Source: an uncultured Lachnospiraceae bacterium
Lineage (GTDB): Bacteria > Bacillota > Clostridia > Lachnospirales > Lachnospiraceae
Assembly: GCA_948470335.1 (NCBI GenBank)
Contig: CAOKOL010000016.1
Coordinates: forward strand, 1 to 64,000
Direction of reading: 5' to 3'
DNA: 64,000 nt
Part shown: one piece after another, positions 8,367 through 16,587 of the stretch
Layout of the letters: every line of letters begins with the position of its first letter
Position numbering within the stretch: the stretch's first letter is position 1
Translations under genes and position numbers: made by a program
Notes under the pieces: model-generated
What the model was told of the DNA's origin: nothing
The model's database searches: none
The model's input: only the letters and a program-made list of their open reading frames with translations

Positions 8367-9003
8367 GACTGATCTCCGCCTTTCCTGACGTTTTCAAAGC
8401 CCCGTTTACCGCTGCCAGCAGAGTTTCCGACAAATCCTTCTGACCGCCGATAATGGCGTCGCCCACAAGACCGCCCTCAGAATCCACAATCAGGGTGGTA
8501 GGCGTGTACTGAAGATTGCCGCACAGTGTAATCAGATCGCCGTCGCCGGAAATCAGCGTTGCACCTTCGAAGCCGGCTTCCGCCAATACGCTTTCTGCAA
8601 TATCTTCGTTCCCTCTCCCGTCCAGGCATACCGTTACCACCTGCACATTATCCGGCAGAGCCTTGGCAAAAGCGGCCAGATCCGGCATTTCCACAATGCA
8701 GGGGCCGCAGGTCAGCGACCAGAAATTAATGACTGTCACATCCTTTGCGGCAATGTCATCCTGCGTAAAGCTGCCGCCATCCAGCGTACCTGCGGAAAAG
8801 GATTTTAAACTGCCCAGCCGGCTGGCCGTGCCTGCGTCCGCCGCATCTGCGGCAGATGTTTCGTCACTGCTTTTATCTCCGTCCCCGGCAGACGTCTCCG
8901 CAGCCGTCGGAGGATTCTCCTTCCCGGAACAGCCCGCCGCCGATATGACGGTGATGAGCGTAACCATTGCAAATAAAATTAAAATTTTTCTTTTTTTCAT
9001 CAT
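8356..9003 (-). CDS. TlpA-like thioredoxin-fold lipoprotein
   Basis: Secreted, membrane-anchored thiol-disulfide protein of 215 residues. The start MMKKRKILILF is followed by a hydrophobic signal and the lipobox SAAGC. A low-complexity Ser/Ala/Asp linker precedes a TlpA/ResA-type thioredoxin domain with the active-site pair in LTCGPCIVEMPDLAAF and a cis-Pro region (YTPTTLIVDSEGG). I use the ATG at 9003, since it has GGGAG upstream. An upstream ATG at 9027 falls at the predicted transcription start. It is the first gene of the redox operon and is divergent from the fatty acid operon. It probably reduces or oxidises extracytoplasmic thiols using electrons from the membrane ferredoxin. Confidence 0.87.
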   Translation of the reverse strand: MMKKRKILILFAMVTLITVISAAGCSGKENPPTAAETSAGDGDKSSDETSAADAADAGTASRLGSLKSFSAGTLDGGSFTQDDIAAKDVTVINFWSLTCGPCIVEMPDLAAFAKALPDNVQVVTVCLDGRGNEDIAESVLAEAGFEGATLISGDGDLITLCGNLQYTPTTLIVDSEGGLVGDAIIGGQKDLSETLLAAVNGALKTSGKAEISLEE

Positions 9004-9034
9004 ACTGACTCCCATTTCTTTCTTCATAAAAGTA

Positions 9035-9062
9035 AGTATATCAGAAAACAGGCAAAAATCAA
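9035..9062 (-). promoter_or_regulatory. Sigma-A-type promoter of the TlpA redox operon
   Basis: TTGATT and TATACT are separated by 16 bases on the minus strand. The predicted transcription start lies near 9028, so the ATG at 9027 could not have a ribosome site and the start at 9003 is favoured. Confidence 0.65.
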
Positions 9063-9083
9063 GGCGGCATAATGAAAGCCGTT

Positions 9084-9127
9084 CCGGGAACGCTTCTGGA
9101 ACGCCGGCGGAATCCCTCTGGAACCCA
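9084..9127 (+). promoter_or_regulatory. Four 11-bp-phased GGAAC repeats, candidate activator site
   Basis: GGAAC, GGAAC, GGAAT and GGAAC start at 9087, 9098, 9109 and 9120, which is an exact 11-base period (unit consensus TCTGGAACGCC). The array ends about 8-10 bases before a TAAAAT -10 element and covers the expected -35 region of the fatty acid operon. SARP-type activators are known to use 11-bp-spaced direct repeats near the -10, and a regulator with a SARP-like DNA-binding domain is encoded right after this operon. The repeats are seen directly; the link to that regulator is inferred. Confidence 0.6.
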
Positions 9128-9134
9128 GGCCGTG

Positions 9135-9140
9135 TAAAAT
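9135..9140 (+). promoter_or_regulatory. Probable -10 element of the fatty acid operon
   Basis: TAAAAT matches the -10 consensus in five of six positions, but no consensus -35 lies 17 bases upstream; that place is filled by the 11-bp repeats. Such a promoter would need an activator. The predicted leader before acpP is about 75 bases. Confidence 0.45.
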
Positions 9141-9221
9141 ACGGCTCAGCAACATGCAAATCCCCCGCCGCTCACTATGGGGGACCAAATATTGATTACT
9201 GACAACAGGAGGATATTTCAC

Positions 9222-9443
9222 ATGTATTTTGATATGATCGCTAAAATTGTTTCTGACCGTACCGGCTGTGATGTCGCTGACGTAAAGCCGGAAAGCACCT
9301 TTTCCGATCTGGGCATCGACTCTCTTGACACGGTAGAGCTTCTGATGAACCTGGAGGATGAAATCGGCATGGAAATCGAGCTGGACCAGAAGGTGGAGAC
9401 CATCGACGATCTGGATCGGTTTATTCAGAGCAAGAAGGGCTGA
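9222..9443 (+). CDS. acpP: Acyl carrier protein
   Basis: Acidic 73-residue carrier of fatty acyl chains in type II fatty acid synthesis. The phosphopantetheine attachment site is Ser34 in [11 protein letters not shown]. The ATG at 9222 follows AGGAGG, while an in-frame extension to 9177 would be untypical for the family. It is the first gene of the operon and is followed five bases later by fabK. In many relatives a regulator and fabH precede acpP; here the upstream neighbour is a divergent redox operon. Confidence 0.95.
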   Translation: MYFDMIAKIVSDRTGCDVADVKPESTFSDLGIDSLDTVELLMNLEDEIGMEIELDQKVETIDDLDRFIQSKKG

Positions 9444-9447
9444 GCCG

Positions 9448-10392
9448 ATGATCCGGTCAAAGCTCTGTGAAATGCTGCATATCACCTGGCCCGTCTTTCA
9501 GGGCGGCATGGCATGGATCGCCGACGGAAAGCTGGCGGCCGCCGTCTCCGAAGGGGGCGGGCTGGGCATTATCGGGGCGGGCAATGCGCCCGGCGAGTCC
9601 GTCAGAGAACAGATCCGGACCGCAAAGGCGCTGACAGAACGCCCTTTTGGCGTAAACATTATGCTGCTGAGTCCCTATGCGGACGAGGTAGCCCGGATCG
9701 CCGCCGAGGAAAAAGTGGCCGTCGTAACCACCGGGGCCGGCAATCCTTCCAAATATATGCCGGCCTGGAAAGAAGCCGGCATCCATGTAATTCCCGTGGT
9801 GGCCTCCGTGGCCATGGCAAAGCTGATGACCCGGACAGGGGCGTCGGCTCTGATCGCCGAGGGAGGCGAAAGCGGCGGCCATGTCGGGGAGCTGACCACC
9901 ATGGCCCTGGTTCCTCAGATCTGCGACGCCACCGATCTACCGGTGATCGCCGCCGGCGGCATTGCCGACGGACGGGGATTTGCGGCGGCTCTGATGCTGG
10001 GGGCATGCGGTGTTCAGATGGGCACCCGGTTTTTAAGTGCGGCCGAATGCGGCATCCATCCCGTCTATAAAGAAAAAATCTTAAAGGCTACCGATCTCTG
10101 CACTATGGTGACGGGCAAACGGCTGGGACATCCGGTCCGCAGCCTGCGCACTCCCTTTGCCAGAGACTACGCAAAAGCCGAGTACGGCGGCGCGGCCGAC
10201 GAGGAACTGGAGGCCCTGGGCACAGGCGCTCTGCGGCTGGCCGTACAGGAGGGAAATATTGAAAAAGGCTGTTTTCTCTCCGGACAGATTGCCGCCATGG
10301 TAAAAGAGGAACAGCCTGCGGCCCAGATTATAAAGGAGGTTGTGGAGGAGGCCGAACCCCTTCTCCGAAACGCACACCTATGGGTAAACTAG
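9448..10392 (+). CDS. fabK: Enoyl-ACP reductase II (FMN-dependent)
   Basis: Flavoenzyme of 314 residues that reduces enoyl-ACP in the last step of each elongation cycle. It belongs to the nitronate monooxygenase/FabK TIM-barrel family, shown by FQGGMAWIADGKLAAAVSEG, the glycine-rich AEGGESGGHVGELTTMALVPQ and VIAAGGIADGRG phosphate-binding segments, and GVQMGTRFLSAAEC. FabK replaces FabI in many Firmicutes and is not blocked by triclosan (family knowledge). The start at 9448 lies five bases after the acpP stop. The 3' end overlaps fabD by 13 bases. Confidence 0.94.
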   Translation: MIRSKLCEMLHITWPVFQGGMAWIADGKLAAAVSEGGGLGIIGAGNAPGESVREQIRTAKALTERPFGVNIMLLSPYADEVARIAAEEKVAVVTTGAGNPSKYMPAWKEAGIHVIPVVASVAMAKLMTRTGASALIAEGGESGGHVGELTTMALVPQICDATDLPVIAAGGIADGRGFAAALMLGACGVQMGTRFLSAAECGIHPVYKEKILKATDLCTMVTGKRLGHPVRSLRTPFARDYAKAEYGGAADEELEALGTGALRLAVQEGNIEKGCFLSGQIAAMVKEEQPAAQIIKEVVEEAEPLLRNAHLWVN

Positions 10393-11315
10393 CATTTGTT
10401 TTTTCCGGACAGGGAGATCAGTATCCCGGCATGGGGAAAGAGCTGTACGATCAGTACGCCTGTGCGGCAGAAATCTTTCGCCGGTGCGACGCCCTGCGGC
10501 CCGGCACCGTGGAACAATGCTTCGACGGAACGGAGGAAGAATTAAAAAAGACAGCAGTTACGCAGCCCTGTATGTTTGCCATGGAGCTGGCGGCGGCGGC
10601 GGTGCTGAACGAAAAAAAGATCCTGGCCGACGCTGTGGCAGGCTTCTCTCTCGGAGAAGTATCCGCCGCAGTCTTTGCAGGCCTTTTTGACCTGGAAACC
10701 GGATTCCGCCTCGTATGCAGGCGGGGGGAACTGATGGAGCAGGAGGCTTCGCGGTTCGACACCGGCATGGCGGCCGTGATCAAACTGACGCCGGATGCCG
10801 TGACCGCTCTGTGCGAACAGTTTCCGGAAATTTATCCGGTTAATTTCAACTGCCCCGGTCAGATCTCCGTGGCAGGGCTTTCATCCCGGATGCCGGATTT
10901 TTCTGCCGCCGTCAGACAGGCAGGCGGCAGAGCCATTCCGCTGAAAGTGTCAGGCGCTTTTCATTCTCCGTATATGGAGGATGCCGCCAGAGCCTTTGCC
11001 GCCGAGCTGTCAGAGGCTTGCGTGAAAACCGCCGCTCTGCCTCTCTACTCCGACGTAACCGGGCAGCCCTATACACAGAATGTAACCGATCTTCTCTCCC
11101 GGCAGATCTGCAGTCCCGTCAGATGGGAAACGCTGATCCGCAATATGACCGCCGCCGGCATCGACACCTTCGTGGAAATCGGACCCGGCAAAACGCTGAC
11201 CGGCATGATTCGGAAAATCAGTCCCGATGCGTCGGCCCGTTCCTATGCGGAATATCTGGCAGACTGCCCGGAGAGCAAAGACTGTGCCCGAAAAGAGGAA
11301 ACCATTATATGTTAA
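10380..11315 (+). CDS. fabD: Malonyl-CoA:ACP transacylase
   Basis: Transfers malonyl from CoA to the acyl carrier protein. The 311-residue protein opens with the family motif FVFSGQGDQYPGMGKELY. The nucleophile is Ser90 in GFSLGE, where most members have GHSLGE. The catalytic His follows in SGAFHSPYM, and VEIGPGKTLTGMI is typical of the C-terminus. The start is inside the end of fabK and its last codons overlap fabG by seven bases, so the genes are translationally linked. Confidence 0.95.
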   Translation: MGKLAFVFSGQGDQYPGMGKELYDQYACAAEIFRRCDALRPGTVEQCFDGTEEELKKTAVTQPCMFAMELAAAAVLNEKKILADAVAGFSLGEVSAAVFAGLFDLETGFRLVCRRGELMEQEASRFDTGMAAVIKLTPDAVTALCEQFPEIYPVNFNCPGQISVAGLSSRMPDFSAAVRQAGGRAIPLKVSGAFHSPYMEDAARAFAAELSEACVKTAALPLYSDVTGQPYTQNVTDLLSRQICSPVRWETLIRNMTAAGIDTFVEIGPGKTLTGMIRKISPDASARSYAEYLADCPESKDCARKEETIIC

Positions 11316-12037
11316 CAGGAAAAACTGCGGTGATTACCGGCGGTTCCCGTGGGCTTGGCGAAACCATCGCCTACAAGCTGGCCTCCATGGGAGCCGATAT
11401 CGCCATTTTATACAGAAGCAATCCTTCCCTGGCCGAATCCGTCTGTGCCACATGCAGCCAGAGCTATCTGGTAAAGGCAAAGGCATATCTCTGTGACGTT
11501 GCGGATTTCGGGGCCGTCAAAGAAACCGTGGATGCCGTAAAACAGGATTTCGGAACGGTTCACATCCTGGTAAACAATGCGGGAATTACCTGCGACGGCC
11601 TGGCGGCCAGAATGAAGGAGGAAGATTTTGACCGGGTGATCGCCGTCAATTTAAAAGGCGCATTTAACATGATCCGCCACTGCACCGGTATGTTTCTGAG
11701 AAACAGGGAGGGCTGTATTATCAACATTTCCTCCGTTACGGGGCTGATGGGCAATGCCGGACAGTGCAACTATGCCGCCTCAAAAGCCGGTCTGATCGGC
11801 CTGACCAAATCCATTGCCAGAGAACTGGCCCCCAGGGGAATCCGGTGCAACGCCATCGCCCCCGGCTTTATCGCCACGGAAATGACCGCCGACCAGACGG
11901 AAAATCCGCTGCTGTCCATGATCCCGTTGGGGAGAATGGGGGAAGCCGAGGATGTGGCGGACGCCGTGGCCTATCTGTCTATGGCCGGATATGTTACCGG
12001 AGAGGTTCTGAGAGTTGACGGCGGAATGGCCATGTAG
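11309..12037 (+). CDS. fabG: 3-oxoacyl-ACP reductase
   Basis: NADPH-dependent short-chain dehydrogenase of 242 residues that reduces 3-oxoacyl-ACP. The cofactor motif is VITGGSRGLGETIA and NNAG follows at LVNNAGIT. The catalytic Ser-Tyr-Lys set is in NISSVTGLMGNAGQCNYAASKAG. The C-terminus VTGEVLRVDGGMAM is typical. The ATG overlaps the fabD stop and follows AGAGGAA; the start further upstream would run through fabD. Confidence 0.95.
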   Translation: MLTGKTAVITGGSRGLGETIAYKLASMGADIAILYRSNPSLAESVCATCSQSYLVKAKAYLCDVADFGAVKETVDAVKQDFGTVHILVNNAGITCDGLAARMKEEDFDRVIAVNLKGAFNMIRHCTGMFLRNREGCIINISSVTGLMGNAGQCNYAASKAGLIGLTKSIARELAPRGIRCNAIAPGFIATEMTADQTENPLLSMIPLGRMGEAEDVADAVAYLSMAGYVTGEVLRVDGGMAM

Positions 12038-12080
12038 CTTTTCAGAATCCTGTATATGATTTGAACAAGGAGCAGGATAC

Positions 12081-13325
12081 ATGAGTGATTCAAATAACAG
12101 ACGCGTCGTTGTCACCGGTATGGGCGCAGTAACCCCTCTTGGGTTAAATGTGCGGGAAACCTGGCAGAATATGATTGCCGGGAAAAACGGCATCGCTTCC
12201 ATCACCTTTTTTGACACCGCTGATTATAAAGCGAAACTGGGGGCGGAGGTAAAAAACTTTGACCCCTCCCTTTATCTGGAGAGAAATGATATTCTGCGCA
12301 CCGACCGCTATGCCCAGATGGCCGTGGCGGCAGCCTGGCAGGCTGCCGAAGAAAGCAGGATTGAAGGCACCGTGGAACCGGAACGGTTCGGCGTGCAGTT
12401 TGGTGCCGGCATCGGCGGCATCAGCACCTTCGAGACGGAATATGACAAGCTGGTCAAGAGAGGTCCCCGGCGGGTGTCTCCTCTTTTTGTCCCCATGATG
12501 ATCGCCAATATGGCTGCCGGAATGATTGCGATCCGTCACAATTGCCAAGGTTCTGCCATGCCCTCCGTCACCGCCTGCGCTTCCGGCTCCAATGCCATCG
12601 GCGAGGCCATGCGGATGATCCGCCACGGCTATGCGGACGCCGTGATTACCGGAGGCGCCGAAGCAGCCATCACCCCTTCTGCCGTAGCCGGTTTTGCCAA
12701 TATGCAGGCACTATCCCAGGCAGACAATCCTGATGAAGCCTCTCTCCCCTTCGACAGACGGAGAGCCGGATTTGTGATCGGAGAAGGGGCCGTGGCCCTT
12801 GTGCTGGAAGAATACGAACATGCCCTGGCACGGGGCGTCCATATATACGGTGAGGTGTGCGGCTACGGCTCCACCTGCGACGCCTACCATATCACTGCGC
12901 CTCACCCGGAAGCCAAAGGCGGCATGCGGGCCATGAAAGAAGCCATGAAAGAGGCAGACTATACCCCCGACGATATCGTTTATGTAAATGCCCACGGAAC
13001 CGGAACCCCCATGAATGACGCGGTGGAAACCATGGCCATCAAGCAGGCGCTGGGAACAGAAAAGGCTTATCAGTCCTATGTGAGCTCCACCAAGTCCATG
13101 ACCGGACATATGCTGGGCGCTGCCGGGGCCGTAGAAGCCATGGCCTGCCTGCTGGCTTTGCAGGAGGGCGTGATCCCTCCCACCATTCATCTGGAGGAAG
13201 CCGACGAGGCCTGTGATCTGAACTATGTGCCGAATACGGCGGTAAAGGCAGACATCAGCCTGGCACTGTCCAACTCTCTGGGCTTTGGCGGCCACAACGC
13301 CTGCCTGGCTTTCCGGAATATTTGA
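12081..13325 (+). CDS. fabF: 3-oxoacyl-ACP synthase II
   Basis: Condensing enzyme that elongates acyl-ACP with malonyl-ACP. The 414-residue protein has RRVVVTGMGAVTPLG at the start, the nucleophile Cys166 in VTACASGSN, and the two catalytic His in NAHGTGTPMNDAVE and SSTKSMTGHMLGAAGA. The C-terminal NSLGFGGHNACLAF is standard. It is the only condensing enzyme in the operon: no fabH or fabB is present in this window, so chain initiation must rely on a gene elsewhere. Confidence 0.96.
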   Translation: MSDSNNRRVVVTGMGAVTPLGLNVRETWQNMIAGKNGIASITFFDTADYKAKLGAEVKNFDPSLYLERNDILRTDRYAQMAVAAAWQAAEESRIEGTVEPERFGVQFGAGIGGISTFETEYDKLVKRGPRRVSPLFVPMMIANMAAGMIAIRHNCQGSAMPSVTACASGSNAIGEAMRMIRHGYADAVITGGAEAAITPSAVAGFANMQALSQADNPDEASLPFDRRRAGFVIGEGAVALVLEEYEHALARGVHIYGEVCGYGSTCDAYHITAPHPEAKGGMRAMKEAMKEADYTPDDIVYVNAHGTGTPMNDAVETMAIKQALGTEKAYQSYVSSTKSMTGHMLGAAGAVEAMACLLALQEGVIPPTIHLEEADEACDLNYVPNTAVKADISLALSNSLGFGGHNACLAFRNI

Positions 13326-13365
13326 CAAGGTGATGATGCAGTAACTGCGTCGGAAAGAGGAAAAC

Positions 13366-13806
13366 ATGAAAGAATCTGATATCCGAAAATATGCGGCGCT
13401 GATGAAGGAGCTGGAGCTTACCGGTCTTGAAATTACGGAAAATAATCAGGTCGTGCGGCTGGAACGTGCTGTCTCTGCCGGGGCAATAGAACAGGTGACT
13501 GTCCGGCAGCCGGCAGCCCCGGCAGAAAGCCCCGCCGGGCTTTCCAAGGAAGAACCGGCAGCCGACTATATCAGCGTCACTTCCCCCATCGTGGGCGTAT
13601 TCTATGCCGCACCCGCCGAGAATGCGGATGCATATGTCTCCATCGGCAGCCCCGTGAAAAAAGGCGATGTTCTCTGTGTCATTGAGGCCATGAAGCTGAT
13701 GAATGAAATCGCCGCCGAAGAAACGGGCGTGATCTCTCAGATCTGCGTGACCAACGGTCAGGTAGTGGAATACGGCACGGAGCTGTTCCGGATCGCCAGG
13801 AGGTAA
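13366..13806 (+). CDS. accB: Biotin carboxyl carrier protein of acetyl-CoA carboxylase
   Basis: Carrier of 146 residues for the acetyl-CoA carboxylase complex. An N-terminal helical region and an Ala/Pro-rich linker (about 45-65) lead to a biotinyl domain starting VTSPIVGVFYAAP. The biotinylated residue is Lys110 in IEAMKLMNEI. It sits between fabF and fabZ with very short gaps, the standard order for Firmicute FASII operons. Confidence 0.95.
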   Translation: MKESDIRKYAALMKELELTGLEITENNQVVRLERAVSAGAIEQVTVRQPAAPAESPAGLSKEEPAADYISVTSPIVGVFYAAPAENADAYVSIGSPVKKGDVLCVIEAMKLMNEIAAEETGVISQICVTNGQVVEYGTELFRIARR

Positions 13807-13809
13807 GCA

Positions 13810-14235
13810 ATGAACAGAGAACAACTCATGAAAATCCTGCCCCACAGAGACGATATGCTTCTGCTGGACGATGCGGAATGTACGGAAGGCACCGCTGTCG
13901 GCCACTATACGGTGCGGGGCAGTGAATTTTTCCTGAAAGGACATTTTCCGGGCAATCCCATTGTCCCCGGCGTCATTTTATGTGAAATTCTGGCCCAGTC
14001 GGCCTGTGTTCTGATGGAGGAGGCACTGACGGAGGGAAAACTTCCCGTATATGCAGGGCTGAATCAGGTGAAATTCCGCTCTCCCGTCAGACCCGGCGAC
14101 ACCATAGAAACCCGGTGCCGTATCAAACGGGCCAAACATCCTTTTTATTTTGCCGAGGGTACTGTCTGTGTTCAGGAAAGGCTCTGCGTGTCTGCCGAGT
14201 TTTCCTTCTGCATCACGGAAGCCGCCGGAAAATAA
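13810..14235 (+). CDS. fabZ: 3-hydroxyacyl-ACP dehydratase
   Basis: Hot-dog-fold dehydratase of 141 residues that converts 3-hydroxyacyl-ACP to trans-2-enoyl-ACP. Catalytic His45 is in KGHFPGNPIVPGV and Glu59 in CEILAQSA. It begins three bases after accB. It is followed by 100 bases in which I see no gene or terminator before accC. Confidence 0.95.
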   Translation: MNREQLMKILPHRDDMLLLDDAECTEGTAVGHYTVRGSEFFLKGHFPGNPIVPGVILCEILAQSACVLMEEALTEGKLPVYAGLNQVKFRSPVRPGDTIETRCRIKRAKHPFYFAEGTVCVQERLCVSAEFSFCITEAAGK

Positions 14236-14335
14236 ATAAGCGGAACACACTCACAAATAAAGAAACTTCCAAATACAGCCATACAACGCAGCGAATTCCC
14301 CACAGGGCAGAAGCTGCGCCAGGGAAAAGGAACCT

Positions 14336-15643
14336 ATGTTTTCAAAAATATTAATCGCAAACCGGGGGGAAATCGCCGTCCGGATTATACGGGCCTGCAA
14401 GGAAATGGGCGTGGCCACGGTTGCGGTCTACTCCGAAGCCGACAAAGACGCCCTTCACGTGGCGCTGGCGGACCAGAGCTACTGCATCGGCGGCCCGGAA
14501 GCCGCCGACAGCTATCTGAATGAAAACCAGATTATCAGCGCCGCCGTATTGGCCTGTGCCCAGGCCATTCACCCCGGCTACGGCTTCCTGTCCGAAAACG
14601 CCCATTTTGCCAGACTGTGCCAGAAACACGGCATTGTGTTTATCGGCCCCGATCCGGACAGCATGGAACGGCTCAGCGACAAGGCTCTTTTAAAAGAACT
14701 GGTAAAACATACCGGTCTGTCCGTTATCCCCGGCACAAAAGCCGTCTCCTCCCCGGAGGCCGCAAAAAAAGCGGCGGACCAGTTGGGATATCCGGTGATG
14801 CTGAAAGCCTGCGCCGGAGGCGGCGGACGGGGCATCCGGCTGATTCAGTCACGGGAGGAAGTGGAGGACGCCTATCTGCAGGCGACGGCCGAGGCGGTCA
14901 GCGCTTTCGGCGACGGCTCCGTTTATATCGAAAAATATATTTTCCCGGCCCGTCATGTGGAGCTTCAGATTCTGGCTGACGAGGCGGGAAACGTGGTCTG
15001 CCTGGGCGACAGAGACTGTTCTCTGCAGCGGCGCAACCAGAAGCTTCTGGAGGAAACCCCTTCCCCGGCGGTAAGCGTACAGCAGAGACAGGACATCATA
15101 AAAGACGCCATTGAAGCCACGAAGCAACTGGGCTATGTAGGCGCCGGCACCCTGGAATTTCTCCTGGACCGGGACGGACGCTTCTGGTTTATGGAGATGA
15201 ACGTCCGCCTGCAGGTGGAACACTGCGTCACGGAAATGCTGACAGGCGTGGACCTGGTAAAATGGCAGATCCGCATCGCCGCCGGCATTCCTTTAAGCTT
15301 TGCCCAGGAGGATATTCCCTTAACCGGCACGGCTATCGAATGCCGCATCAACGCCGGAAGCTGCGGCACGCTGGAAATGCTCCATGTGCCCGGCGGACCT
15401 TCCGTAAGATTTGACACATATTTAATAGAAGGAACCAGCGTGTCTCCCTACTATGATTCCCTTTTGGGCAAGCTGATCGTCTATGCCAAGACCAGGGAAG
15501 AAGCGCTGAGGAAAATCCGGGCTGCCCTCTGCGAGCTGGTGATCCGGGGCATTCCCACCAATCTGGAGGAACAGCTCCGCATCGTCGGAGACGAACGTTT
15601 TACCTCCGGCAGCTATGATCTGACTTTTATGGGAAACAGGTGA
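14336..15643 (+). CDS. accC: Biotin carboxylase subunit of acetyl-CoA carboxylase
   Basis: ATP-grasp enzyme of 435 residues that carboxylates biotin on AccB. It opens MFSKILIANRGEIAVRIIRA. The glycine-rich ATP loop is KACAGGGGRGIRLI, followed by KYIFPARHVELQI and the active-site region EMNVRLQVEHCVTEM. At about 435 residues it is slightly shorter than the usual 445-450. The ribosome site AAAAGG precedes the ATG. Confidence 0.95.
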   Translation: MFSKILIANRGEIAVRIIRACKEMGVATVAVYSEADKDALHVALADQSYCIGGPEAADSYLNENQIISAAVLACAQAIHPGYGFLSENAHFARLCQKHGIVFIGPDPDSMERLSDKALLKELVKHTGLSVIPGTKAVSSPEAAKKAADQLGYPVMLKACAGGGGRGIRLIQSREEVEDAYLQATAEAVSAFGDGSVYIEKYIFPARHVELQILADEAGNVVCLGDRDCSLQRRNQKLLEETPSPAVSVQQRQDIIKDAIEATKQLGYVGAGTLEFLLDRDGRFWFMEMNVRLQVEHCVTEMLTGVDLVKWQIRIAAGIPLSFAQEDIPLTGTAIECRINAGSCGTLEMLHVPGGPSVRFDTYLIEGTSVSPYYDSLLGKLIVYAKTREEALRKIRAALCELVIRGIPTNLEEQLRIVGDERFTSGSYDLTFMGNR

Positions 15644-15647
15644 ATCA

Positions 15648-16502
15648 ATGGCATTAATTCATTTTCTTAAACCGAAAAACAAGCTGGAGGAAGGGGGGCG
15701 CAGCGCCGCCCTGGTGCATCAGGACGAGGGGGAACCGGAAAAAAACTGTCCCAACTGTCATAAAGACATTCCCTTAAGCCGTCTCTGGGCCAATCATATG
15801 GTCTGCGCCTGCGGCTATCACTTCCGCATGAAGGCCAGACAGCGGCTGCATATGATCGCCGATAAAAACAGCTTTCACGAGCTGTATTCCGACATATGCT
15901 CCCTGGACCCCCTTCGCTTTCCCGGCTATCAGGATAAATTAGAGACGGTGCGTTCCGTCAGCAATGAAAATGAAGCGGTACTGTGCGGCACCGCTTCGAT
16001 TGGCAGGCAGCGCTGCTGCATTTTCATTATGGAACCTTATTTTATGATGGGAAGCATGGGCGCTGCCGTCGGAGAAAAAATCACTGCGCTTTTTGAATAT
16101 GCCGCCAGACAGCGCATGCCGGTGATCGGATTTACCGTATCCGGCGGCGCACGTATGCAGGAGGGGCTTCTGTCGCTGATGCAGATGGCCAAAACCAGCG
16201 CCGCCGTCAAGCGGCACAGCGATGCCGGCCTTCTGTATATTGCGGTTCTTACCGACCCTACCACCGGAGGCGTTACCGCCAGCTTTGCCATGGAGGCGGA
16301 CATTATTCTGGCTGAGCCGGAAGCCACCGTGGGATTTGCCGGAAAGCGGGTGATCGAACAGACGACGAAAAAAGCCCTTCCGAAAGGATTCCAGAAAGCG
16401 GAATCCGTGCTGGAGCACGGCTTTATCGACGAAATTGTTCCCCGGAGCAGCCAGAAAAAGCTGCTGGCAGAGCTTCTGCGCATCCACGGCGGCACCAGTT
16501 AA
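15648..16502 (+). CDS. accD: Acetyl-CoA carboxylase carboxyltransferase subunit beta
   Basis: Beta half of the carboxyltransferase that moves the carboxyl from biotin to acetyl-CoA (284 residues). The crotonase-like core is clear (EPYFMMGSMGAAVGEKI, VSGGARMQEGLLSLMQMA, DPTTGGVTASFAM, GFAGKRVIEQT). The N-terminal zinc ribbon has Cys34 and Cys37 (CPNC), but the second pair is Cys53 and Cys55 (CAC), one residue short of the usual CxxC. It begins four bases after accC. Confidence 0.94.
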   Translation: MALIHFLKPKNKLEEGGRSAALVHQDEGEPEKNCPNCHKDIPLSRLWANHMVCACGYHFRMKARQRLHMIADKNSFHELYSDICSLDPLRFPGYQDKLETVRSVSNENEAVLCGTASIGRQRCCIFIMEPYFMMGSMGAAVGEKITALFEYAARQRMPVIGFTVSGGARMQEGLLSLMQMAKTSAAVKRHSDAGLLYIAVLTDPTTGGVTASFAMEADIILAEPEATVGFAGKRVIEQTTKKALPKGFQKAESVLEHGFIDEIVPRSSQKKLLAELLRIHGGTS

Positions 16503-16587
16503 AAACAGCAGATCTTTTTCGAATCCCTGCGCGGATTTACGGAGATGAAAAGGATTTGCGGAACTTTATTATTCGGAGGTTAAGCCC

